A stretch of DNA of 64,000 nt. Origin: Rhizomicrobium palustre (lineage in GTDB: Bacteria; Pseudomonadota; Alphaproteobacteria; Micropepsales; Micropepsaceae). Positions 6,951 through 15,004 of this stretch are shown in pieces; the stretch's first letter is position 1; every line of letters starts with the position of its first letter. The translations under genes and the position numbers were made by a program. The DNA is taken from contig NZ_JAASRM010000001.1 in NCBI RefSeq assembly GCF_011761565.1, positions 372,139 to 436,138 on the forward strand. The letters are read 5' to 3'. The notes under the pieces were generated by a model. The model worked only from the letters and a program-made list of their open reading frames with translations. It did not search any database and was not told the DNA's origin.

Positions 6951-7794
6951 ATTACTCAAAACCCTACTAGAACTCGGTCATGCGACATCCCAAAATCTGG
7001 AATTCGCGCATCAGGAAGACGTGCATGTGAGCTATGGCGAAGAAACGATAACCGAAACTAATTTGCTGGAGCTAAGGCGGCGAAATCCCGAAATTATACG
7101 CCTGAAGACTTTTACCAAGAAAAAAGAGTCACTGATTGGTGCCGACTGGGAGTGGCACATAATTGGTCGTCACCGCATATTTCGGATGAGGATTCAAGCC
7201 AAGCGCCTTCAGAAGAACGGGATTCTAAGGATACCGCATAAAATTAGATCATCAGAAGAAGAACAGATTGACCTCTTAATTCGTGGGGTAAAAGCTGCAC
7301 CAGACGAACCTATGCCAGTCTATTGCTTCTACACATCGAACAATCAGAATAACATTTGGAAGGTGCCCCCACAGCAAAACGGAATTATTCCTTTTGAATA
7401 TGGGTGTTTGCTGGCGCCCGCCGAAGTGGTTAAGCTTACGATGCCCAAACAGCTTTCCGACATAGAACAGCAGTGCATTCCATGGCATTACTTGTTGAAG
7501 CCCGAAAGGTATGAATTCGCGAAAAATGTGCTTATGTCTGAAAGACTAGAGTTCATAAGGGCTAAATCTAGTTTGGCGCCTACCGCTGCCACCGCCGGTG
7601 AAGTCACACGTCAAATCATCCGCCAATTTCCAACCATTGACGAACTCAACACCATTCCCCCTCCCGACAGGCAACTTCAGGGCCTCAAAGATCGCACGCC
7701 TTTCGCCCAAGCGCCTTTCGGCGAAAAGGCTGAGCGGCACTCAGAGGAATTTGGCGTAAGCAAACTCCTTCAAACATACGTCGGAGATTTTTAG
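6940..7794 (+). CDS. DUF6615-type protein, predicted PD-(D/E)XK nuclease fold
   Basis: A 284-aa cytoplasmic protein without signal peptide or membrane segment. The N-terminal half has the pattern I associate with DUF6615: EETITETNLLEL (34-45), then GADWEW (67-72) and RIQAKRL (84-90), followed by a helix with EEEQIDLL (106-113) and the strand MPVYCFYT (125-132). E35, D69 and Q86-x-K88 in that order resemble the E-D-QxK catalytic layout of Mrr/HJR-like restriction nucleases; this reading is inference. The C-terminal 100 residues are not recognised. Codon use and base composition are clearly AT-richer than the neighbours, and inverted R3 repeats flank the locus, so transfer is likely. The start follows AAGG at 6930-6933, and an in-frame stop at 6919 rules out a longer form. 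Confidence 0.8.
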   Translation: MFAELLKTLLELGHATSQNLEFAHQEDVHVSYGEETITETNLLELRRRNPEIIRLKTFTKKKESLIGADWEWHIIGRHRIFRMRIQAKRLQKNGILRIPHKIRSSEEEQIDLLIRGVKAAPDEPMPVYCFYTSNNQNNIWKVPPQQNGIIPFEYGCLLAPAEVVKLTMPKQLSDIEQQCIPWHYLLKPERYEFAKNVLMSERLEFIRAKSSLAPTAATAGEVTRQIIRQFPTIDELNTIPPPDRQLQGLKDRTPFAQAPFGEKAERHSEEFGVSKLLQTYVGDF

Positions 7795-7960
7795 GCTCCC
7801 GACGACCTAATCAAGTCTATGAGCCTAAATCCGCAGAAGGCTTACCCCTCACCCGGATTGCCTGAGGACTTACTGCGTAAGCCCAAGGCAATCGCCCCTC
7901 TCCCTCAAGGGGGCGAGGGAAAGAAGCTTCGCATCCCCGTCATGCACAGTCTCGCCCAGC

Positions 7961-8018
7961 CGCCCCCCTTCGCCCCTGCGGGGCACTTCCCCCCGTGAAA
8001 AAACGGGGGGCAGAAAAG
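7961..8018 (-). repeat. Palindromic repeat R3, right copy (reverse orientation)
   Basis: Read on the minus strand this copy gives TGCCCCCCGT, TTCACGGGGGGAAGTG and GCGAAGGGGGG in the same order as the left copy at 6538. The two copies are inverted relative to each other around the island. Confidence 0.6.
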
Positions 8019-8160
8019 TGGGGAGCGAATCTGCACGCTGCAGCTCGCCCCTCACCGACGTCTCCATCACATCCCCGTTAGCCCCGCCTTTGCCGCAGTC
8101 GCTGAAATTGACACCGGTGGACAGAATGGGGCTAGGTGCGGGGACGCCGGGGCCGTAGCC

Positions 8161-8200
8161 TGGCGCACAAAAGAATATCCTGACGCACAAAAGAATATCT
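8161..8200 (+). repeat. 20-bp tandem direct repeat upstream of GH43 gene
   Basis: Two adjacent 20-base units share the core CGCACAAAAGAATATC and differ at two positions. The array ends exactly at the GGAGGAG ribosome binding site, so it sits in the leader or over the promoter. It could be a duplicated regulator half-site or replication slippage. Confidence 0.7.
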
Positions 8201-8209
8201 GGAGGAGCC

Positions 8210-9856
8210 ATGACCAGCCGCCGTTCGGCTTTGCAAGCTTTGGGGTTAGGCCCGCTCGCGCTTGGGGCGCTGGGATTGGGCGCGCGCGCGGAAGCTAAAG
8301 CCGCCGACACGAAGACCTCAGCGAAGGGCGCGCCCGCCGCCACCCCCGCCTATGCCACCAGCTTCGATGGTCAGCGCAAGGCCGATCTCGGCAATGGCTT
8401 CTTTCTCAACCCGATCATGGCGGGCGATCATCCCGATCCGGCGATCCTGAAGGATGGCGCGGATTACTACATGACCTTCTCGTCCTTCGAGGCTTATCCC
8501 GGCTGCACCATCTGGCATTCGCGCGACCTCGTGAACTGGAAGCCGATCACCGCGGCGCTGAAGAAGAACATCGGTTCGGTCTGGGCGGTGAGCCTGGAGA
8601 AGGCGAACGGCAAATATTATCTCTACATCCCGACCAAGGCGACCTCGCCCGGCACCAAGACCTCCATCTATGTCATCTGGGCGGACAAGATCACCGGACC
8701 ATGGTCGGAGCCCATCGATCTCGGCCTCACCACCCATATCGATCCTTGCCATTTTCAGGATACGGACGGTTCGCGCTGGCTGTTTCTTTCCGGCGGCGAC
8801 CGGGTGCGATTGTCCGAGGACGGATTATCCTGCGTCGGCGCGCCCGAGCATATCTATGACCCCTGGCATTATCCCGAAGATTGGGATGTGGAGGGTTTCT
8901 CGCCGGAAGGCCCCAAGGTCTATAAGCACGGCAAATACTATTACATCGTCACTGCGGTGGGCGGCACGGCGGGCCCGCCAACCGGCCATATGGTGATCGC
9001 GGCGCGCTCCGAAAAGCTCGGCGGGCCGTATGAAAACCATCCCGGCAATCCTTTGGTGCGCACGGTGTCCACCGCCGAAAAATGGTGGTCGCGCGGCCAT
9101 GCCTCGCTGATCGAAGGGCCGGGCGGGGATTGGTGGAGCATCTATCACGGCTATGAGAATGGCTACTGGACGCTCGGTCGTCAGGCTTTGCTCGCACCGG
9201 TGACCTGGACCAAGGATGGCTGGTTCGAGATCGGCGGCGGCGATTTATCGAAGCCGATTGCCAAGCCCAAAGGCACGGCGGGTCTCGCGCAACCGCATGG
9301 CCTGCCGCTCTCGGATGATTTTTCCACCGACCGCACCGGCACGGTGTGGAATTTCTTCCGCCCCGCGCCCACGGAAATGCAGCGCGTATCGCGCGATGGC
9401 GATGGGCTGGTGCTGCAAGCCGCAGGCACCACGCCGAAGGATTCCTCGCCCCTTTTGATGGTGGTGGGCGATCAGGCCTATGAAGTGCAATGCGATATCG
9501 AGGTGACGGGCGGCGCGCGCGCAGGGCTGGTGCTCTTCTATGACGACAGGCTTTATTGCGGCCTCTCCTTCGACGCCAAAAACTTCCAAGTGCATCAATA
9601 TGGGCAGGATCGCTCTCGCCCGGCGAATCCGCATGGCGCGCGGCTTCTGATGAAGATCAGGAACGACCGCCATATCGTCTCCATTTTCACCTCTGGCGAT
9701 GGCGGCAAAACCTGGAAGCGTTATGACCGGGGCATGGAGGTTTCGGGCTATCACCACAATGTCCGCAACGGCTTCTTGATGCTGAAACCGGGGCTGTTCG
9801 CGTCCGTGGCGGGGGCGGCGCGCTTCCGCAACTTCCAATACCGGGCGCTGCCGTAA
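8210..9856 (+). CDS. Secreted glycoside hydrolase family 43 protein (Tat signal)
   Basis: A 548-aa exported enzyme predicted to cleave arabinose/xylose-type glycans. The N-terminus (TSRRSALQALGLG...) has a twin-arginine signal with an Ala/Gly-rich segment ending near residue 32. The five-bladed GH43 propeller follows: catalytic base in DHPDP (about residue 75), pKa-modulating Asp in HIDPCHF (about 182) and acid Glu in FSPEGPK (about 232). A C-terminal beta-sandwich of about 180 residues resembles the DUF1349-type domain found behind some GH43 modules. No sugar transporter or regulator adjoins it. Exact specificity cannot be told. Confidence 0.92.
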   Translation: MTSRRSALQALGLGPLALGALGLGARAEAKAADTKTSAKGAPAATPAYATSFDGQRKADLGNGFFLNPIMAGDHPDPAILKDGADYYMTFSSFEAYPGCTIWHSRDLVNWKPITAALKKNIGSVWAVSLEKANGKYYLYIPTKATSPGTKTSIYVIWADKITGPWSEPIDLGLTTHIDPCHFQDTDGSRWLFLSGGDRVRLSEDGLSCVGAPEHIYDPWHYPEDWDVEGFSPEGPKVYKHGKYYYIVTAVGGTAGPPTGHMVIAARSEKLGGPYENHPGNPLVRTVSTAEKWWSRGHASLIEGPGGDWWSIYHGYENGYWTLGRQALLAPVTWTKDGWFEIGGGDLSKPIAKPKGTAGLAQPHGLPLSDDFSTDRTGTVWNFFRPAPTEMQRVSRDGDGLVLQAAGTTPKDSSPLLMVVGDQAYEVQCDIEVTGGARAGLVLFYDDRLYCGLSFDAKNFQVHQYGQDRSRPANPHGARLLMKIRNDRHIVSIFTSGDGGKTWKRYDRGMEVSGYHHNVRNGFLMLKPGLFASVAGAARFRNFQYRALP

Positions 9857-9878
9857 AAATCAGCACACCGAGTTTTGC

Positions 9879-9917
9879 ACAGGCGCGATGCAGATTTTCC
9901 TTCTGTGTCGCGCCTGT
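9879..9917 (+). terminator. Hairpin after the GH43 gene
   Basis: ACAGGCGCGA (9879-9888) pairs perfectly with TCGCGCCTGT (9908-9917) across a 19-base loop, 23 bases after the stop codon. Only a weak T-run follows, so termination may be partial. Confidence 0.5.
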
Positions 9918-9969
9918 CTTGTTATGGTTGGGCTTCACAGGTGCCGGATGGGGCAGCGCATTCCCATTC

Positions 9970-10052
9970 GTCATGGCCGCCCTTGAGGCGGCCATCCAGT
10001 CTCTCGCCCGCCGAGAAGAAAGATGGATGGCCGGGTCGGGCCCGGCCATGAC
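9970..10052. repeat. Dispersed palindromic repeat R1, copy a
   Basis: Two palindromes in tandem: GTCATGGCCGCC-CTTGAG-GCGGCCATCCA, then TGGATGGCCGGG-TCGG-GCCCGGCCATGAC. The outer edges are GTCATGGCC and GGCCATGAC. It lies between the GH43 and M28 genes. Related copies are at 35656, 42368, 48090 and 53539. Confidence 0.85.
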
Positions 10053-10094
10053 GGAAGAAGAGTGAGGCGGGTCGGTCCGGTTTTAGGGGGCCCT

Positions 10095-12311
10095 ATGCGC
10101 AAGATTCTCGCGATTACCGCGTTTCTCCTCTCCACCACCGCCGCGATTGCCGAGCCAGGGCTTCCTGAGAAACTCGACGCCTCCATCAGCCCCACCGAGA
10201 TGGGCCAATGGATGAAATTCCTCACCAACGAGCCGAGCCAGGTGAGCTCCCCCTTCAACAAGACCATCGCGGACTGGACGCTGGCGAAGTTCAAATCCTT
10301 TGGCTGGGATGCGCATATCGAAAAATACGACGTGCTTTATCCGACGCCGATTTCCGAAAGCGTCGAGCTGATTTCGGCCAAGAAAGTCTTCAAGGCGACG
10401 CTGAACGAGCCCTGGACCAAAGAAACACCCAAGCCGAAAGACAAATGGCTGCCCGCTTATGTCGCCTATCAAGGCGATGGCGATGTCACCGCGCCGCTGG
10501 TCTATGTCAATTACGGCATGAAGGATGATTACGAGGCGCTGGCCCGCATGGGCATCAGCGTCAAGGGCAAGATCGTGATCGCGCGCTATGGCCAGGGCTG
10601 GCGCGGCCTCAAGCCCCGTCTCGCGCAAGAGCATGGTGCCATCGGCTGCCTGATCTATTCCGATCCACGCGATGATGGCTATAGCGTCGATAGCGTCTAT
10701 CCCAAGGGCCCGGCGCGGCCCGCTGGCGGTTTCCAGCGCGGCTCGGTACAGGACATTACGATTTCTTCCGGTGATCCGTTGACGCCGGGGTTTGTCGCTG
10801 GTCCCAGCAAGCCGCGGCTGACGCGCGAGACCGCACCGAACATCTTGAAAATCCCCACTTTGCCGATTTCCTATGGCGATGCGAAGGTGCTGCTCGCGAG
10901 CCTCAACGGCCAAGTGGTGCCGCCCAATTGGCGCGGCGGGCTGCCGATCACCTATCGCGTCGGCCCTTCCACCGCCACCGTGCATCTGGCGGTGAAATCG
11001 GATTGGAGTCTGAAAACCGTCTATGACGTGATCGCAAAAATCGACGGCTCGACTTATCCCGATCAATGGGTAATCCGCGGCAATCACCATGATGGCTGGG
11101 TCTTCGGCGCCACCGATCCGCAAGCCGGTCACATCGCCGTGCTGGCGGAAGCCAAAGCAATTGGCGAGCTGGTGAAGTCCGGCTGGAAACCCAAGCGCAC
11201 CATCATCTATACGAGCTGGGATGGCGAAGAGCCGGGGCTTTTGGGCTCCACCGAATGGGCCGAGGATCATGCCGACGAACTGAAAGCCAAGACCGTCCTC
11301 TACATCAACTCCGACACCAATGCGCGCGGCTTCCTCGAAGCTGCAGGCAGCCAGGATTTCTCGGCCTTTGTCGGCGCAGCGGCGGCCAGCGTCACCGATC
11401 CCGAAACCAAGGTCTCTGTGGATGCGCGTCTGCGGGCCAAGCTCCGGCTTGGCGAAGGGCGCGACAAGGAAGAAGCCAAGCTCGCCGCCAAAGCCGCTGC
11501 CGATCCCAAAGCGGTAGTGCCGATCGAAGCGCTGGGCACGGGATCGGATTACACCGGCTTCCTGCAGCATCTCGGCATTCCCGCCCTCGATCTTGGCTAT
11601 GGCGGCGAAGCGATCTGGGGCGGCATCTACCACTCCATCTACGATTCCTATGACCACCACGCCCGCTTTGTCGATCCTGGCTTTGTCTATGACGCACTTC
11701 TGGCCAAGACCGCGGGCCGCATGGTGCTCGCTGCCGCCGATAGCGATCTGCCTTTGCAGCGGCCCAAGGCTTTCGCGGATTCCGTCGCGCTTTATGTGAA
11801 ACAGGTGAAGCATCTCGCAAACGAGAAGCGTGAGGCGGCTGAACATCAGGCGGGCCTTTTGAAAGATGGCGTCTTTGCCCTTACCGCCGATCCCACCAAG
11901 CCGAGTGCGCCGCCCCGCGCCCTGGCGCCGGTGCCGGAGATCGATTTCGCCCCGCTGGATGCGGCGAGCGATAAGCTTACGGTGTCTGCCAAAGCTTATG
12001 AAGCAGCGCTGGATAAAGCGGGCGCCAGCCTCTCCCAGGCCAAGCGCGAAAAGCTGTTCGGAGTGATGCTCACCATCGATCAGACTCTGGCCCCCGAGGA
12101 CGGATTGCCGGGGCGGCCCTGGTACAAGCATCTCATTTACGCGCCGGGGCGCCAGACAGGCTATGGCGTCAAAACCCTTCCCGCCGTGCGCGAAGGCATC
12201 GAAGAGGAAAACTGGGCCGAGACCAAAACCTATATCCCCGTAACGGCGCGCGCGCTTTTAGCTTATGCGACGCGGCTCGACGCGGCGACGGCGCTGCTGT
12301 CAGAGCCTTAA
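10095..12311 (+). CDS. Secreted M28-family metallopeptidase (glutamate carboxypeptidase-like)
   Basis: A 738-aa exported zinc peptidase resembling glutamate carboxypeptidase II and transferrin-receptor-like proteins. A Sec signal peptide covers about residues 1-20. A PA (protease-associated) domain with LVYVNYG and GKIVIARYGQ covers about 110-270. The M28 catalytic domain holds the zinc ligands: His/Asp in GNHHDGWVFGATDP, the Glu pair in DGEEPGLLGS, Asp in INSDTN and His in YHSIYDSYDHH. The C-terminus is a helical dimerisation domain. The start was chosen at the signal peptide. Likely periplasmic peptide scavenging. Confidence 0.93.
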   Translation: MRKILAITAFLLSTTAAIAEPGLPEKLDASISPTEMGQWMKFLTNEPSQVSSPFNKTIADWTLAKFKSFGWDAHIEKYDVLYPTPISESVELISAKKVFKATLNEPWTKETPKPKDKWLPAYVAYQGDGDVTAPLVYVNYGMKDDYEALARMGISVKGKIVIARYGQGWRGLKPRLAQEHGAIGCLIYSDPRDDGYSVDSVYPKGPARPAGGFQRGSVQDITISSGDPLTPGFVAGPSKPRLTRETAPNILKIPTLPISYGDAKVLLASLNGQVVPPNWRGGLPITYRVGPSTATVHLAVKSDWSLKTVYDVIAKIDGSTYPDQWVIRGNHHDGWVFGATDPQAGHIAVLAEAKAIGELVKSGWKPKRTIIYTSWDGEEPGLLGSTEWAEDHADELKAKTVLYINSDTNARGFLEAAGSQDFSAFVGAAAASVTDPETKVSVDARLRAKLRLGEGRDKEEAKLAAKAAADPKAVVPIEALGTGSDYTGFLQHLGIPALDLGYGGEAIWGGIYHSIYDSYDHHARFVDPGFVYDALLAKTAGRMVLAAADSDLPLQRPKAFADSVALYVKQVKHLANEKREAAEHQAGLLKDGVFALTADPTKPSAPPRALAPVPEIDFAPLDAASDKLTVSAKAYEAALDKAGASLSQAKREKLFGVMLTIDQTLAPEDGLPGRPWYKHLIYAPGRQTGYGVKTLPAVREGIEEENWAETKTYIPVTARALLAYATRLDAATALLSEP

Positions 12312-12382
12312 AAGGGGCGTATAAATTCTGACGCGCAGGCCGTGTAAGGGTCTGCAAGCAGTAACGGTCTTGGGGCGTGACA

Positions 12383-13489
12383 ATGGCGGCGAAGATTCTG
12401 ATCCTGGGCGGAACCGGCATGACCGGGCGGCTGATCGTGCGCCACCTTCTGGAACGCTCCGACGCCATCATCACCATCGCCAGCCGTCGCCTGGAAAAGG
12501 CGCAGGAACTCGCCGCTGATCTGGGCCGCGATCAACCCGAGCGGCTTCTCGCCGTGCGCGCGGTGGCAGGCGATGCGGAGTCGTTAAAAGCGGCGATGCC
12601 GGGCCATCAGATTGTCGTCGTCGCCTCGCCCACCACCCAATATACCGAGATGGTGGCGCGCCACGCTTTGCTCTTCGGGCTTGATTATCTCGACATCCAG
12701 TTGGGGGCGCAGAAACTCGCCACTCTTCGCACCCTCGAATATGAAATCGCCAAGGCCGGGCGCTGTTTCATCACCGAGGCAGGCTTTCATCCCGGCCTGC
12801 CCTCGCTTTTGGTGCGCTATGCTGCCGAGCAGTTCGACCGGATCGAAACGGCAATCACGGCCTGCTACCTCTCCATCGACAAGGACATTCCGTATACGGA
12901 TTCCGTCGACGAGCTGGTGGAGGTCTTCCGCAATTACCAGCCGCAGATTTACACCCACAAGCATTGGACCATACCGGGCGTCTTCAACATGAAGAAGATC
13001 GCCTTCGGCGGCGATATCGGCACCCGCGACAGCTATTCGATGTTCTTTGAGGAGCTGCACCCGCTGCCGGAAATGTATCCCTCGCTAAAGGAGACCGGCT
13101 TCTTCATGGCGGGCGGCCATTGGTTCACCGACTGGGTGGTCTATCCCACCGCCATTGCGGCGCTGAAAATGGCGCCTGCCGCGCGCCGACCTATCGGGCG
13201 CTATCTGTGGTGGGGCATGCGCCGTTTTCAGAAGGCACCTTATCGCACCGAACTGATCGTGCAGGCGAGCGGGCTGCATGCCGGCCAGCCGACCCATTTC
13301 GAAGCCGCCGTTTCACATCGCGATGCTTATGAGCTGACCGCCATTCCGGTCACCGCCATGCTGCTGCAATATCTCGAAGGCATGGGACGGCGCGCCGGGC
13401 TGTGGATGATGGGCCATATCGCCGAACCCCGCCGCCTTCTCACCGATATGAAGCGCATGGGCGTGAAGGTACGCAGCACGACGCATTAA
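12383..13489 (+). CDS. Saccharopine dehydrogenase family protein
   Basis: A 368-aa NAD(P)-binding protein. The N-terminal Rossmann fold begins with ILGGTGMTGR (about residues 7-16), and a conserved turn ITEAGFHPGLPSLL (about 130-143) matches the saccharopine dehydrogenase NADP-binding family, whose members also include trans-acting enoyl reductases. The catalytic specificity is unknown. The ATG is preferred over a GTG two codons earlier because GGGG at 12372 then has 7-base spacing. It overlaps the convergent quinone oxidoreductase by 4 bases. Confidence 0.88.
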   Translation: MAAKILILGGTGMTGRLIVRHLLERSDAIITIASRRLEKAQELAADLGRDQPERLLAVRAVAGDAESLKAAMPGHQIVVVASPTTQYTEMVARHALLFGLDYLDIQLGAQKLATLRTLEYEIAKAGRCFITEAGFHPGLPSLLVRYAAEQFDRIETAITACYLSIDKDIPYTDSVDELVEVFRNYQPQIYTHKHWTIPGVFNMKKIAFGGDIGTRDSYSMFFEELHPLPEMYPSLKETGFFMAGGHWFTDWVVYPTAIAALKMAPAARRPIGRYLWWGMRRFQKAPYRTELIVQASGLHAGQPTHFEAAVSHRDAYELTAIPVTAMLLQYLEGMGRRAGLWMMGHIAEPRRLLTDMKRMGVKVRSTTH

Positions 13490-14433
13490 GCCGTCACAAA
13501 CACCGTACGCTGGCTGCTGTCCTTGGCGGACCAGGCTTGCGCGATATCCGCCAGAGCCACCTTACGCGCCACGACCTGAAAATTGCTGGGCACAGCGGCG
13601 TTCAAGACATCGCCGATACTGGCAATAAGCTTCTCGCGCGGAACGCTGCCAAGCCCGCTTCCCATCATCAGGATGGACGAGGAACGCAACACGGCTGCAG
13701 GCAGAGCAATTTCATCGCCCGCCATCGAACCGACCTGCACGAAGCGAACCGGCACCCGCTCAGGGCCGGATTTCGCCGCAGCGATCAAGAGACTGCGCGC
13801 ACTCTCCCCCCAAAGATAATCGATCACCACATCGACGCGCTCGGTGAACACCTCCCGAAAGCGATCTTCCAGCGCTTTTTCATCTTCCACCAGCGGAACG
13901 GTGATGTCGGCGCCAAGCGCGCTCAAGGCTTCGAGATTGCGGCCCGTGGCGATCACCTTCGCGGCACCGAGATGTTTGGCGATCTGAATTGCGAGGCGCC
14001 CAGAAATGCCCGTTGCGCCGTTGATGAGGACGGTTTCGCCTTGCTTAAGCCCCGCCCTTTCGCGCAAGGCCGCCCAGGAGGACATTCCAGGATTGGCCAT
14101 CGCGGCGGCCAATACATCGTCCAGCCCATCCGGCAACGGCAGATACTGGCCTTCGGGCACGACGGTGTATTCAGCCATGGAACCGAAGGGCGCGCGCGGC
14201 AGCATGAAATAGACCCGTTGGCCGCTCTCGAGGCGCCCTACCCCATCCACGCCGGGAACAAAGGGAAAGCGCGCTTCGGAACTATAATGGGTGCCAGAGG
14301 CCCGCCCGAACGCCAAATGGCTGAGCGCGGCTGCCGCGACATGGATGCGGACCTCGCCTTCCACCGGCACAGGATCAGCGAAATCAGCATAAACGGGGGC
14401 TTGTCCGGCGGCTTGGATGATCGCGGCTTTCAT
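13486..14433 (-). CDS. Zinc-independent quinone oxidoreductase (MDR family)
   Basis: A 315-aa medium-chain dehydrogenase/reductase of the quinone oxidoreductase type, which uses NADPH to reduce quinones or enones. GroES-like N-terminal half, then the nucleotide-binding motif in VLINGATGISGRLAIQ (about residues 150-165). The zinc-ligand cysteines of alcohol dehydrogenases are missing. The start codon follows AAAGG; upstream codons in frame run through the MarR gene on the other strand and were rejected. It diverges from a MarR regulator across a 58-base gap holding a perfect palindrome, so it is the likely regulated target. Confidence 0.9.
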   Translation of the reverse strand: MKAAIIQAAGQAPVYADFADPVPVEGEVRIHVAAAALSHLAFGRASGTHYSSEARFPFVPGVDGVGRLESGQRVYFMLPRAPFGSMAEYTVVPEGQYLPLPDGLDDVLAAAMANPGMSSWAALRERAGLKQGETVLINGATGISGRLAIQIAKHLGAAKVIATGRNLEALSALGADITVPLVEDEKALEDRFREVFTERVDVVIDYLWGESARSLLIAAAKSGPERVPVRFVQVGSMAGDEIALPAAVLRSSSILMMGSGLGSVPREKLIASIGDVLNAAVPSNFQVVARKVALADIAQAWSAKDSSQRTVFVTA

Positions 14434-14457
14434 GGCGGTGCCTTTCGTCCGGTCGTG

Positions 14458-14478
14458 ATATGTGTATATTGCACATAT
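14458..14478. promoter_or_regulatory. MarR operator palindrome
   Basis: ATATGTG-TATATTG-CACATAT is a perfect 7-bp inverted repeat between the divergent MarR and quinone oxidoreductase genes, placed to block both promoters. Confidence 0.75.
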
Positions 14479-14491
14479 ATGGAGAGAGCGG

Positions 14492-15004
14492 ATGGCGTCA
14501 AGGAAAAGCGTGCAAAATACACATATGCGGGAAAAAATCCGCCTGCTGCACGGCGCCCTGCTCGATATCGTAGCAGCCATAAACCGCCCACAGCGCGATG
14601 AAATCATGATCCAGAAGGCCGGAATTTCCCTGGAAAGAGGGCTTTTCCCGCTTTTGGTCTGCATCGAGCGTTTCGGGCCGATTGGGGTGGTGGAGCTTGC
14701 GGACAGGGTGGGGCGCGATCACACCACGGTCAGCCGGCAAGTGGCGAAGCTGGAAAGCCTCGGCTTGGCGAAACGCGTGAAAAATGCCGCTGATGGCAGG
14801 CTGCGCCAAGCCGTGATCACCGCCAAAGGCAAGGCGATGACCGACCGCATCGATCTGGCGCGCGATCAGTTGGTCGGGGCCATTTTCGAGAACTGGCCCA
14901 GCCATGAGATTGATGCCCTGGCACAGCTGACCCGGAAATTCGCGGACAGCTTCTCCGCGCAGGATGGAACGCCAGTTAAGGCGCCGTCTTCGCCAGCGCG
15001 ATGA
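14492..15004 (+). CDS. MarR-family transcriptional regulator
   Basis: A 170-aa winged-helix repressor. The recognition-helix region (VGRDHTTVSRQVAKLESLGLAKR) and wing (NAADGRLRQAVITAKG) sit at about residues 72-108. Family members release DNA on binding phenolic or oxidising ligands. The start follows GGAGAG at 14481; a further in-frame ATG at 14525 lacks a good ribosome binding site. A second copy of the operator sequence lies inside the first codons. The 3' end overlaps the convergent LysR gene by 29 bases. Confidence 0.9.
   Translation: MASRKSVQNTHMREKIRLLHGALLDIVAAINRPQRDEIMIQKAGISLERGLFPLLVCIERFGPIGVVELADRVGRDHTTVSRQVAKLESLGLAKRVKNAADGRLRQAVITAKGKAMTDRIDLARDQLVGAIFENWPSHEIDALAQLTRKFADSFSAQDGTPVKAPSSPAR
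14510..14526. promoter_or_regulatory. Second MarR operator copy inside the MarR coding start
   Basis: GTGCAAAATACACATAT matches the reverse complement of the upstream operator (14458-14478) at 16 of 17 bases. It lies in the first 12 codons of the repressor gene, where bound repressor could act as a roadblock. Confidence 0.6.

Larger units (their letters stand above)
7795..8209. other. Intergenic stretch between DUF6615 gene and GH43 gene
   Basis: No gene is supported here. It holds a CTCCCTCAAGGGGG fragment near 7906, R3 in reverse orientation, and a tandem repeat directly before the GH43 ribosome binding site. Composition returns to GC-rich after about 7850. Confidence 0.6.

Noticed and set aside
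10083-12131. 682-codon minus-strand frame opposite the M28 peptidase
   Set aside because: The opposite strand encodes a complete M28 protein with all zinc ligands; the antisense translation has no recognisable domain.
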